Source: Chitinophaga filiformis (GTDB lineage Bacteria > Bacteroidota > Bacteroidia > Chitinophagales > Chitinophagaceae). From it: a stretch of DNA of 64,000 nt. The DNA is taken from assembly GCF_023100805.1 (NCBI RefSeq), contig NZ_CP095855.1, positions 5,373,001 through 5,437,000 of the forward strand. Direction: 5' to 3'. The notes below the pieces were generated by a model. That model saw only the letters and a list, made by a program, of their open reading frames with translations. It was not told the origin of the DNA and ran no database searches. This document shows positions 8,460-16,907 of this stretch, piece by piece (the first letter of the stretch is position 1; each line of letters starts with the position of its first letter). Made by a program: the position numbers and the translations under genes.

Positions 8460-9614
8460 TTGAAAAGCGATCAACAAAGACTAAAAGAGATCCTATCCTC
8501 CCCGCAGCGCAGTGCGGAAGATGAACAGTGGCTGCAGTCGTACCTGGAATCTACAGACGCTACGGAACTCCGCGAGCTGGCGGCCGATATTTTCCAGGAT
8601 CACCTGCAGCAGGATAAGCGTCTCTCGCCGGATACCTCCACACGCATGTGGGATAAGATCCGGCAGCAGGTGGACATTACAGCAACACCCGTATTACGCC
8701 CTTACCGGAAATACCGGTGGATGGCCGCAGCGGTGCTTGTCCTTGCAGCTTTAACTTATCCGCTACTGCGAAAATCGCAGCCTAAGCCCTTCCTTGCAGC
8801 CGCATCTACTATAAAACCTGGCGGTAACAAAGCGGTATTGACGCTTGCAAATGGCGCCAAAGTACTCTTAACCGATACCGGCAACCAGGTGATCAAAGCC
8901 GGGAACCTGGCCATTCAACAAAAGCAGGGCAAGTTGGAATATGAAGGAGAGGCCCACGAAGCCAATGCATTTAACGAGCTTACTACCCCCCGCGGTGGCA
9001 CGTTCCAGGTGAGTTTCCCTGATGGCAGCCGTGTATGGCTCAATGCGGCATCATCAATTAAATACCCCTTAAAGTTTGAGGGCAATCGAACCGTCATACT
9101 GACCGGACAGGCATACTTTGAAATTGCGCCCGATCCGGGACACCCGTTCATCGTAAAAGTCGGTGAAATGGAAGTACGGGTATTGGGAACCAGCTTCGAC
9201 ATCATGGCCTATAAGGACGAACAGGTAGTGAATACCACCCTGGTAAACGGAGCAGTGAAAGTGCTACAGGGAAATACATCTGCCACCCTTCACCCGGGAC
9301 AACAATCAACACTGAACCCCGCCAACGGGAAAATGGAAATAGCCATTGCCAACCTGGAAAATGTACTGGCCTGGCGTAACGGAAAATTTGAACTGGAAAA
9401 TACCGGCCTGCCAACTTTCCTTCGACAGCTATCAAGATGGTACGATATAGAGATTGCCGTCGAGGCGCCGGCAGAAGAAGTTGCCGCTAAGAAATTCGGG
9501 GGCCAGATAGGCAGAGATATGGATCTGCATGACGTCATAAAAATACTGGATCTCTACGGAGTTGCCTGCAAACTTGAAAACAGAAAACTTACCGTGCTCT
9601 CCGTTCATTCCTAA
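8460..9614 (+). CDS. FecR-family anti-sigma factor
   Basis: The 384-residue protein has a cytoplasmic N-terminal part (about 1-85), one membrane helix (about 87-103, WMAAAVLVLAALTYPLL), a periplasmic FecR domain (about 165-265; ELTTPRGGTFQVSFPDGSRVWLNAAS and FIVKVGEMEVRVLGTSFDI are typical) and the C-terminal DUF4974-type domain (about 300-380). It should hold the adjacent ECF sigma factor inactive and pass on a signal from the N-terminal domain of the outer-membrane transporter encoded next. The start is TTG at 8460; no in-frame ATG lies nearby upstream. The 73-base gap from the sigma gene contains a run of eight C and nothing else notable. Confidence 0.92.
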   Translation: MKSDQQRLKEILSSPQRSAEDEQWLQSYLESTDATELRELAADIFQDHLQQDKRLSPDTSTRMWDKIRQQVDITATPVLRPYRKYRWMAAAVLVLAALTYPLLRKSQPKPFLAAASTIKPGGNKAVLTLANGAKVLLTDTGNQVIKAGNLAIQQKQGKLEYEGEAHEANAFNELTTPRGGTFQVSFPDGSRVWLNAASSIKYPLKFEGNRTVILTGQAYFEIAPDPGHPFIVKVGEMEVRVLGTSFDIMAYKDEQVVNTTLVNGAVKVLQGNTSATLHPGQQSTLNPANGKMEIAIANLENVLAWRNGKFELENTGLPTFLRQLSRWYDIEIAVEAPAEEVAAKKFGGQIGRDMDLHDVIKILDLYGVACKLENRKLTVLSVHS

Positions 9615-9680
9615 ACAACCAAAAATCAGCAGCACCCAATGTAAAATCAACGATAGCCCATCACTAAATTCCACTAATCT

Positions 9681-12600
9681 ATGCATCTGTATCACTTCAT
9701 CAGAGCACCGCGTACAGCGGCGCCCAAGGCCTCGTTTCGCCATCATCGGCAATCGATTGCCGACAAACATGGCCATGAAAAACGAATAAGATCATCCGGG
9801 ATGATGCGCTTCGCTCCCATCCTCCTGCTGCTGGCATTGATGAATATCTGTGTAAGCGGCGTTTCCCAGAACATCACTATTACTGCCAAAAATGAACAGT
9901 TAAAACCAGTGCTGAAAAAAATTGCCAAACAGGCGGGCGTGTATGTGGTATATGAAGAAAAAGAACTGGTCAATATTGCGCCTGTATCCCTACAGGTGAA
10001 AGATGTTGCGCTAAAACAAGCACTGGACCTATGCTTCAAAGACCAGCCACTGACCTATAGCATCATCGACAAAACAGTAGTGATAAAGAAAAAGGACCCC
10101 GCCAGAGAGAATTTGTCATCCGTGTCTCCTAAGCAACAGCAGCAAAAATTACTCAGGGTGTTGGGACGTGTCCTGGAAGCCAAAGATCCTCCCGGCCCCC
10201 TGGTAGGCGCAACCATTAAAATGAAAGACGCCAATAAAGGCGCCACGACAGATAAAGACGGGGTCTTCGAGCTATCTGTACCCAAAGGCAGTACACTGGT
10301 GGTATCTATGATCGGTTATAAACCACAGGAATACATTGTGAACGATGAGCAGCCCAACCTGATCGTCTCCCTGAGAGAAGACCTTAAAACCCTGGACCAG
10401 ATCGTGGTAACGGGCTTCGGCACGCAGAAGGTGAAAAATATTGCCAGCTCTGTGAGTGTGGTCAATATGGATAATGTGAAAAACAAACCTGTTGCACAGC
10501 TCTCACAGGCGCTTCAGGGGGGCGGTACCGGCATCGTGGTGTCTCAATCCACCGGGCTGGTAGGTAGTGACCAGGCAAATATCCGGATCCGCGGCGTAGG
10601 CACACTCCTGAATGCAGCACCGCTGGTACTGGTGGATGGCGTACCCTTCGACATGAATAACCTGGACCCCAATACTGTTGAAAGCATCACAGTATTGAAA
10701 GATGCAGCTTCAGCCTCCATGTACGGGGCCAGGGCCGCTAATGGCGTGATTATCATTACCACCAAACGCGGTGTTGCCGGGGTGCCCAACATTGAATACA
10801 ACGGTTATTATGGCATTCAACGCCCGCAGTATATGCCCGACTTTGTCGATGCGGCCACCTGGATGGAAATGAACAATGAAGCGATGAGGAATTCCGGCGG
10901 AAATCCTATCTACAGCGACTCTACCATACTCATGACACGCAATGGCAAGGATCCGGTCAAATACCCTAACACCAACTGGCCCGATCTGGTATTACGCAGG
11001 ACCATTCCCATACAACAACATTCTATCCTCGTTTCCGGTGGTAATACTGCAGCAAGGTTCTCACTGTCCATCAACCAGACATGGCAGCAGGGACATGTGA
11101 AAAACTCCGACTACAGTCGTACTACTGTGCGCGCCAATACCACCGTAGACCTGATGAAGAACTTCTTCATCTATATGGACCTCTTTGCTTCACGTAATGT
11201 GCAGAACCAGCCCTATGCCACCAACAGGCTGACCACTGACATCTATCGCCGCGTATACACCGTACCACCAAATATCATTTCCAAATACCCCGGCAAAGCA
11301 GATAATCCCGACTATACATACTATGGGGTCTATGGCGAGAGCTGGAACCCTGTGGCAATGCTGGAAAAAGGCGGTACCCTGAGCAAAACAAGGGATGAGG
11401 CGTTGCTTAACATACGCCCCCAATGGAATATTCTGCCGGGGCTGAGCCTGAAAGGCCAGGCCAGTTACCGTGTAGCTTCGGGGCTCGACAAGGCAGACCA
11501 GGAATCTTACATCTTCTTCGATTACTATACTAATCGCACCGCTGGCGTAAACTATCCAACCGTAAAAACGGCTACACTTACAGCCCGGGAAAACTACCTG
11601 TATTTTGGAGGCAACCTGGACTACAACCATGATTTCGGAAAACATAACGTAAACGCTATTGCTGGTTATACGCAGGAACTACGCACTTATGATTCCTGGA
11701 AAGATGTGGCCCTCCGTTCCCTGTTTGCAAAGGCATTTTATACCTACGATGGTCGTTATCTGTTTGAAGCCGGCCTGCGCCGCGATGGTTCTTCCCTCTT
11801 TGGCGATGGCAAAAAATGGGGCGTATTCCCTTCCGTTGCTGCAGGCTGGAATATTGACAAGGAAAATTTCTTCCATGTCAAGTTCATCGACGCCTGGAAA
11901 CTCAGAGCTTCCTGGGGAGTACTGGGCAATAATAATGTAGACCCCTACCTCTACCAAACAACCATCGACGCAGGTAATGGCACAGAAACCGTAATTGGTA
12001 ACCGCAACCTGAGCTGGGAAAAGGTAAAGGAACTGAATGTTGGGACCGACCTGCATTTCAAAGCTGGTATCAGCGTTACTGCTGAGTGGTACGACAAACT
12101 GACCACTGACATGATCATTACGCCACAACCCAATTACACTTCGGCTACCGGTATCGGCTCCAGCAACGGAGGGGCTCCTGTTAACATAGGTAGCGTCAGG
12201 AACCGGGGACAGGAGATCAAGATATCCTATCACACATCATTAGGCAGGGACTTCACTTTCGACGCAGGTATAGGTTACAGCAAAAATAAAAGTAAAATCA
12301 TGCGCCTGATCGGGAACGGTCAGCCCATCATCAGCGGCAATACCATTCTGTATGAAGGCGGCGCTTTAAAGGAGTATTACGGCTATGCCACGCAGGGATT
12401 ACTACAGCAAACTGATATAGATAATACCAAGGTCCTTAAATTGAGCGGCCAGGCAGCAGGCGATGTACACTTTCTAAATGCCAATGGCGATACCATTATC
12501 AACAACCTCGACCGTGTACCATTAGGCAATACAGAACCAACAGACGTCTTCTTCTTCAATCTTGGTGTCAATTTTAAAGGCCTGGACTTCCAGACCTTGT

Positions 12601-13010
12601 TTTCGGGGGAATCCGGCGCTTCCTTATTCTACGCCGGCAACCTGGCCATACCATTGAACATCGGTGGAGAAAGCGGTACGCCACAAAAGTCACAGCTGGA
12701 TTACTGGACGCCACAGCACACGAACGCCTCCCGTCCGCGGCTGACGCCTACACCAGGCACGAATGCAAACTTCTCTGATTTCTGGCGTGTAAACGGCAGA
12801 TACCTGCGTGTCAGATATATACAGCTAGGCTATACACTTCCCGCTCCTTTGGCCCGAAAATTAAGAGCCAAAATGCTGCGGGTATACTTCAACGCACAAA
12901 ATGCATTCACCTTCTCGAAAGTAAAATTGTTTGACCCGGAAAGTGCCGGCGATCAGAATACCGTGCCTTTATTGAAAGCATACACTTTCGGTCTTAACCT
13001 TAAATTCTAA
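9681..13010 (+). CDS. SusC/RagA-family TonB-dependent transporter with STN signalling domain
   Basis: Outer-membrane TonB-dependent transporter. Domains: signal sequence MMRFAPILLLLALMNICVSG at residues 41-60, an STN domain (about 65-120; EQLKPVLKKIAKQAGVYVVY), a carboxypeptidase-regulatory-like domain (about 160-235), a plug (about 240-375; DQIVVTGFGTQ, LVLVDGVPFD, VESITVLKDAASASMYGARAANGVI) and a 22-strand-type barrel to the terminal aromatic residue. The STN domain fits the adjacent FecR and sigma genes: substrate binding outside is signalled inward. From ATG 9681 the protein is 1,109 residues with a 40-residue basic extension before the signal sequence. ATG 9801 removes it and gives a conventional secreted precursor. 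Extensions of this kind recur in Chitinophaga STN-SusC annotations, so the true start is unsettled. Substrate unknown. Confidence 0.9.
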   Translation: MHLYHFIRAPRTAAPKASFRHHRQSIADKHGHEKRIRSSGMMRFAPILLLLALMNICVSGVSQNITITAKNEQLKPVLKKIAKQAGVYVVYEEKELVNIAPVSLQVKDVALKQALDLCFKDQPLTYSIIDKTVVIKKKDPARENLSSVSPKQQQQKLLRVLGRVLEAKDPPGPLVGATIKMKDANKGATTDKDGVFELSVPKGSTLVVSMIGYKPQEYIVNDEQPNLIVSLREDLKTLDQIVVTGFGTQKVKNIASSVSVVNMDNVKNKPVAQLSQALQGGGTGIVVSQSTGLVGSDQANIRIRGVGTLLNAAPLVLVDGVPFDMNNLDPNTVESITVLKDAASASMYGARAANGVIIITTKRGVAGVPNIEYNGYYGIQRPQYMPDFVDAATWMEMNNEAMRNSGGNPIYSDSTILMTRNGKDPVKYPNTNWPDLVLRRTIPIQQHSILVSGGNTAARFSLSINQTWQQGHVKNSDYSRTTVRANTTVDLMKNFFIYMDLFASRNVQNQPYATNRLTTDIYRRVYTVPPNIISKYPGKADNPDYTYYGVYGESWNPVAMLEKGGTLSKTRDEALLNIRPQWNILPGLSLKGQASYRVASGLDKADQESYIFFDYYTNRTAGVNYPTVKTATLTARENYLYFGGNLDYNHDFGKHNVNAIAGYTQELRTYDSWKDVALRSLFAKAFYTYDGRYLFEAGLRRDGSSLFGDGKKWGVFPSVAAGWNIDKENFFHVKFIDAWKLRASWGVLGNNNVDPYLYQTTIDAGNGTETVIGNRNLSWEKVKELNVGTDLHFKAGISVTAEWYDKLTTDMIITPQPNYTSATGIGSSNGGAPVNIGSVRNRGQEIKISYHTSLGRDFTFDAGIGYSKNKSKIMRLIGNGQPIISGNTILYEGGALKEYYGYATQGLLQQTDIDNTKVLKLSGQAAGDVHFLNANGDTIINNLDRVPLGNTEPTDVFFFNLGVNFKGLDFQTLFSGESGASLFYAGNLAIPLNIGGESGTPQKSQLDYWTPQHTNASRPRLTPTPGTNANFSDFWRVNGRYLRVRYIQLGYTLPAPLARKLRAKMLRVYFNAQNAFTFSKVKLFDPESAGDQNTVPLLKAYTFGLNLKF

Positions 13011-13021
13011 AAAACAGTGTT

Positions 13022-14641
13022 ATGAAACCAATTCATAAAACATTGGCCGCTCTGCTGACATCAGTCCTCCTCTGGGGCTGTTCCAAAGACTACCTCAACA
13101 GGGACAATCCTACTGCTACTACTGATGAAAAATGGTGGCGACTGGAATCTGACCTCTTCAACTACCTGGAAGTGATCTATAATAACCAGATGTCGCCCGG
13201 CGCCCTGCTCACATCTTCTACCTACCAGGCAAACTGCCGTATTCATATGAGCGGGATTACAGACGAATCAGTATTTCGCGCCAATTTCGGTAGCTGGAAC
13301 AGTTATCCGCTGGGAGCAGTGACGGCAACAGATGGCTACCTTTCAGATACTTATCGTCAGAATTATAAGGACATCCGTAATGCTTCCCGTATCCTGGAAA
13401 ACTACTCCCGTGTCTACATGGAAAATGCTGTGGTAAAAGAGCAACGTGCAGCAGAGGCAAGAGCGCTGCGGGCAAGGGCACACCTTAACCTGTTCCTTTT
13501 CTTTGGCCCTATACCTATTGTGCGTAAAAGCCTGGACACCGACGAAGGTGCATCTGTGCCACGCAATACGCAGGAAGAAGTAGTGGATTTTATTGCTACC
13601 GAATTGGATTCCGCCGCAGAGATATTACCCGCATCCTATCCAAGCAGTGATGCCTACCGTATTTCAAAAGGCGCCTGTTATGCCATGGAGGTACAGTTAT
13701 TCCTCAGCATAAAAAATTATGAAAAGGTGATAGCATATGCCAGGAAACTTATCGCCCTGGGAGTATATGACCTGCACTACAGCGGTTCTTCCGCTGTGAA
13801 CAGTTATGCGCAACTGTTTACCTACGATGCACTGGAAAACAAGGAACGTATCCTCTTCCGCCGTACCGGTAACTCAGGCGCATTCTTCCGGCTGGCGCCC
13901 AAAAGCCTGTCGGGACAGGCTTGTAATGGTCCTACCGCTGCCATGGTAAACACTTACGAAACATTGCAGGGCCATACCTTACAAGAGCTGGGAACCGACA
14001 GCCTGACCTGGTACTGGAAAAATCCCCTTTATAACAATAACAGGGATCCCCGCCTGGCAGCCAGTGTTCTCTTCCCCGGACAAACGTTTGTAAACCGCCT
14101 GCTGGATCCCTTCACCGCCGGTTCTGTAGACCAGCTCGGGGCAACACAATCTACACAAACCGGCTTCTGGGTAAAGAAATACCTTGATGCCAAAGATGTG
14201 TCCCGCAACAATGCCGGTACATTGAATTTCATGATCATCCGCTACGCGGAAATATTACTGAGTTATGTAGAAGCGCTGGTAGAATCGGGCGACTGGCAAC
14301 ATCCGGACGTGCTGTTATATCTCAACAAGATCCGTAACAGGGCGGGCATGTCCAATGTAAATACCGATGTATATAATACACAGGAAAAAATGCGGGAGCT
14401 ATACCGCCGTGAAAGAAAAGTTGAGCTGGCATTTGAAGGAACCCGCCTCTTCGATATACGCCGCTGGAAGATAGGAGAAGAAGTACTGAAAGGACCGGTA
14501 ATGGGCGCTATTAATCCCAACACTAACAAACCGGTAGTTGTTGAAAACAGGATATTCGATCCGGAACGCGACTACCTCTGGCCTATTCCACTGGTAGAGA
14601 TCAATGGCAACCCGGCAATGAAACAGAATCCTAAATGGTGA
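13022..14641 (+). CDS. SusD/RagB-family nutrient-binding lipoprotein
   Basis: The 539-residue product begins with a lipoprotein signal (LLTSVLLWGCSKDYLN, Cys about residue 20) and has the SusD pattern. This includes an N-terminal NRDNPTATTDEKWW segment, TPR-like helices in the first half (AAEARALRARAHLNLFLFFGPIPIV), and the C-terminal RNRAGM...RRERKVELAFEGTRLFDIRRWK and DYLWPIPLVEINGNP. SusD proteins form the lid over the SusC barrel and bind the substrate. It follows the SusC gene after 11 bases and is the last gene before a terminator, so sigma, FecR, SusC and SusD form a single regulatory unit. No glycoside hydrolase follows, so the ligand may not be a classical polysaccharide. Confidence 0.93.
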   Translation: MKPIHKTLAALLTSVLLWGCSKDYLNRDNPTATTDEKWWRLESDLFNYLEVIYNNQMSPGALLTSSTYQANCRIHMSGITDESVFRANFGSWNSYPLGAVTATDGYLSDTYRQNYKDIRNASRILENYSRVYMENAVVKEQRAAEARALRARAHLNLFLFFGPIPIVRKSLDTDEGASVPRNTQEEVVDFIATELDSAAEILPASYPSSDAYRISKGACYAMEVQLFLSIKNYEKVIAYARKLIALGVYDLHYSGSSAVNSYAQLFTYDALENKERILFRRTGNSGAFFRLAPKSLSGQACNGPTAAMVNTYETLQGHTLQELGTDSLTWYWKNPLYNNNRDPRLAASVLFPGQTFVNRLLDPFTAGSVDQLGATQSTQTGFWVKKYLDAKDVSRNNAGTLNFMIIRYAEILLSYVEALVESGDWQHPDVLLYLNKIRNRAGMSNVNTDVYNTQEKMRELYRRERKVELAFEGTRLFDIRRWKIGEEVLKGPVMGAINPNTNKPVVVENRIFDPERDYLWPIPLVEINGNPAMKQNPKW

Positions 14642-14650
14642 TAATACCAT

Positions 14651-14692
14651 ATAAAGAAAAAATCCGCTCTGGTAGCGGATTTTTTCTTTATA
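14651..14692 (+). terminator. Terminator of the ECF/FecR/SusCD locus
   Basis: AAAGAAAAAATCCGCT and its complement AGCGGATTTTTTCTTT form a long stem with a 5-base loop, directly after the SusD stop. The AT-rich ends make it usable from either direction. Confidence 0.85.
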
Positions 14693-14717
14693 TACAATTA
14701 TATCTGAAAGCGGACTA

Positions 14718-15125
14718 TTATGACTTGTTGCTTAGCAATACACCTGCTCCGGATATGACTGTAAAGCAGATATTAAACGCGATATGTACAGGATAAGGCA
14801 TTTTTCCCAGGATGCCTCCACAGGAACAGGGAATGTTCGTAAAAAAGAAATACAGGGTAGACAGGTAAAGACTGAACATTGCCATTACAAAAAAGGATAA
14901 AAAGAAGGCTGCTTTTCTTGTACCAGGAAAAGCCAGTAATATCACTATCAAAAACTCGGTACCTAATACGACAGGCGCCAGCAGGTTCTTGTCATATTTT
15001 ACGAGCAGGGGCGATTTACTCATATCTGACAGGAAAAGCGGGTAATCCATGGCTTTGAAAATAGCCGCATAGGTGAACAACATTGAGATGAGGATCACAA
15101 TAACAGTGATGATATGTTTTTTCAT
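14718..15125 (-). CDS. MauE/DoxX-type redox-associated membrane protein
   Basis: The 135-residue protein has four predicted membrane helices (about 5-25, 48-66, 73-95, 112-131). A CxC pair stands at the membrane surface (residues 100 and 102, in NIPCSCGGILGKM). The PCSCGG motif and size match Bacteroidota proteins annotated as MauE/DoxX family. MauE helps mature a disulphide-rich enzyme subunit in methylamine users, and relatives act with thiol-disulphide proteins. The start overlaps the stop of the preceding gene by four bases (ATGA type), so the two are translationally coupled. Together with the four-cysteine peptide upstream this suggests thiol oxidation in the periplasm. That link is inference. 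Confidence 0.75.
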   Translation of the reverse strand: MKKHIITVIVILISMLFTYAAIFKAMDYPLFLSDMSKSPLLVKYDKNLLAPVVLGTEFLIVILLAFPGTRKAAFFLSFFVMAMFSLYLSTLYFFFTNIPCSCGGILGKMPYPVHIAFNICFTVISGAGVLLSNKS

Positions 15126-16063
15126 TTTTTTGTCAGCTTAAAAAGAAGAATGTTATTTTCATAAGCAGCGATCAGGGTATCTGCGGATTTTACCATTTGC
15201 AGTACGGGCTTCCCCTGATACCCCGGGAACCTGAAACTACTTTCGTAACGCCCGCTCTGCGCATTATATACATCCACTACGGGCCCTCTGTAATTACTTT
15301 TTATCGCATCCTGGGACAAGACATAGGAAAGTACATACAAATGCGCTTCATCGGCAGTAGCAGTGGAATTGACGATAATAGATTTGCTGGACCTTGTATA
15401 TATATTGCCCGTTGGAACGGCAATATTGGACGGAGGTGTATTATCAATGGTATGTATCAGTTTAACATTATGATGCTCGCTATCATATTGTATGATCTCC
15501 GAATTATAAAAAGAGATGTAATACTGATGATAATTATTGCTGGTGTAAAAGCCATCCGCCGACAATCCGCCGTCTTCAAAGCGGGAAAACTCATAAATGG
15601 TGCTATCCAGCGCAGGTGTATTAAACTTCCGCAGTTTCAGTTGTGTAAGCTTTTTACTGGTATCGTAACTCGTTTTCAGATAATAGGCCGTGTTCCTGCC
15701 CGGCCCATAGGTAATGACGTTCTTTTCACTGTCATCGAAGATATAGAAGGTATTCGTGTCAATCTCCAATCGGGTCACTATTCCGTTATTACTATAGAAT
15801 GAATCTATCTTTTTAAATTCAGTGTTGTATCTGAAGATCGTTTTTTTGCTGTATACATATCCATAGATATTTCCCTGAGCGGCTTTCATGATAGACACTC
15901 TTCCGGGAAAAAGAACAGTATCTATGGGTTGCAGGGTGAAGGTGTCATAGTTCCTTTTGTAGTTTGTGGTTATTCTGTCGGGTTCAGCTTCTTTGGCAAG
16001 GATATATGTAATGACGATAGCGCAGCACAATAGCGCTGATAGTATCAGTAGATCTCTTTTCAT
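15122..16063 (-). CDS. Membrane-anchored or secreted protein, probable beta-propeller; not firmly recognised
   Basis: The 313-residue product has one N-terminal hydrophobic segment (LLILSALLCCAIVITYILA) and then an exported domain. This domain shows repeated four-strand patterns in which a residue pair such as YGYV, YIFD, YTRS, YVLS or YNA precedes a turn, suggesting a six-bladed beta-propeller. Examples are IYGYVYSKKTIFRYNTEFKK, FYIFDDSEKNVITYGPG and LYVLSYVLSQDAIKSN. I see no catalytic motif. It is co-transcribed with the MauE-like gene (4-base overlap) and lies 59 bases downstream of the small exported peptide gene. Propeller proteins accompany small Cys-containing peptides (NVEALA-type) in other Bacteroidota, which is the closest precedent I know. 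The role is unknown. Confidence 0.65.
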   Translation of the reverse strand: MKRDLLILSALLCCAIVITYILAKEAEPDRITTNYKRNYDTFTLQPIDTVLFPGRVSIMKAAQGNIYGYVYSKKTIFRYNTEFKKIDSFYSNNGIVTRLEIDTNTFYIFDDSEKNVITYGPGRNTAYYLKTSYDTSKKLTQLKLRKFNTPALDSTIYEFSRFEDGGLSADGFYTSNNYHQYYISFYNSEIIQYDSEHHNVKLIHTIDNTPPSNIAVPTGNIYTRSSKSIIVNSTATADEAHLYVLSYVLSQDAIKSNYRGPVVDVYNAQSGRYESSFRFPGYQGKPVLQMVKSADTLIAAYENNILLFKLTKK

Positions 16064-16122
16064 AAAGATAAGGCTGCAAGGGCAGCCTTACACCTTTTAA
16101 ATTTAATGGAATAGCAATTCAA

Positions 16123-16287
16123 TCAGGGGCAGATCTGTACTTTGATGCCCCATGCACCGGTAGAATTACATTTCAGATCTGGTTCACAATGGCAGTACGC
16201 AATTGCTTTGGATTGATTTGCCTTCACGGCAACAGCTACAGTAGTGCCTACAACGAGCACCAGCAGCAGAACAGCTAATTTTTTCAT
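16123..16287 (-). CDS. Small exported four-cysteine peptide (54 aa)
   Basis: A short ORF reads MKKLAVLLLVLVVGTTVAVA, then a 34-residue tail with cysteines at 32, 34, 40 and 53 (YCHCEPDLKC near the middle, QICP at the end). The leader has two lysines followed by an uninterrupted hydrophobic run and small residues at 18-23, a good signal peptide; cleavage would leave about 30 residues that could form two disulphides. Layout (leader, then CxC, then further Cys) resembles NVEALA-type peptides of Bacteroidota, though the NVEALA motif is absent. The propeller and MauE-like genes follow on the same strand, 59 bases away. Function unknown: a signalling, toxin or redox peptide are all possible. Confidence 0.7.
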   Translation of the reverse strand: MKKLAVLLLVLVVGTTVAVAVKANQSKAIAYCHCEPDLKCNSTGAWGIKVQICP

Positions 16288-16907
16288 GGCTTATTTTTTG
16301 GGTTAAAAAACTGTAATAGTGAATACTACAGGGTTACATAAGTGAAGCTAAGGAATACTTTTTGATTTTACAATATTAGTAATGATAATATTTTTGAATG
16401 CCTCACATAAACGTAATATTAAAAAACGGCAGACTACCACAAAAAACCAATGGAGCAAAATCAGGCTATTGATGGTTTGCCAGGTTTAGTCCTTAACGAA
16501 AGAACACCGGCTTGTTAAAATTTGCTAAAAACATGTCATTATCTGTCCATCATTAACGTCAACTCTTAAGTAAGTTAGCAAAGATATTCGGAGAACTAAC
16601 AGAACAACCAAAAATCAGTTAAGTACTTACCAGCATCAAAAGGATTTATACCTAGATTATACACTTGTGGCAGCCCGATTCAGATTCAGATCTATATTTA
16701 AAGTATAACCAGAAAGGACCGTACTATTCCCAGGTACATCCGGCTTGTAAGCATTGTAATAATTAATGACAATTAAATAGTCTCCTGTTGTTTCCTGCGT
16801 CCGTAAAAAGACGCCGTGGCATTGCTATTGATTCACCCGGACGTTCAGGAGCCTTACAGCATTTTTTGGGATCACACCGTGTATTATACCTCACCTCAAT
16901 TCATATT
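16288..16907. other. 620-base intergenic region with a coding-like remnant
   Basis: Divergent region between the peptide gene and the second SusC gene. Apart from the minus-strand remnant at 16657-16824, listed separately, it is AT-rich with no clear promoter consensus. A TTG at 16788 could extend the SusC frame but is not preferred. Confidence 0.5.
16657..16824 (-). pseudogene. Possible C-terminal remnant of a lost gene
   Basis: The minus strand has a 55-codon open frame without any start codon. It ends at TAA 16657-16659 and reads in part GDYLIVINYYNAYKPDVPGN and VLSGYTLNIDLNLNRAATSV. The alternating hydrophobic pattern looks like the end of a beta-rich exported protein. Lack of a start and of any upstream continuation suggests a truncated remnant. 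I do not recognise the family, and chance cannot be excluded. Confidence 0.3.

Noticed and set aside
15197..15802. 201-codon plus-strand frame
   Set aside because: It lies entirely antisense to the propeller gene, which has a leader, coupling to the next gene and coherent composition.
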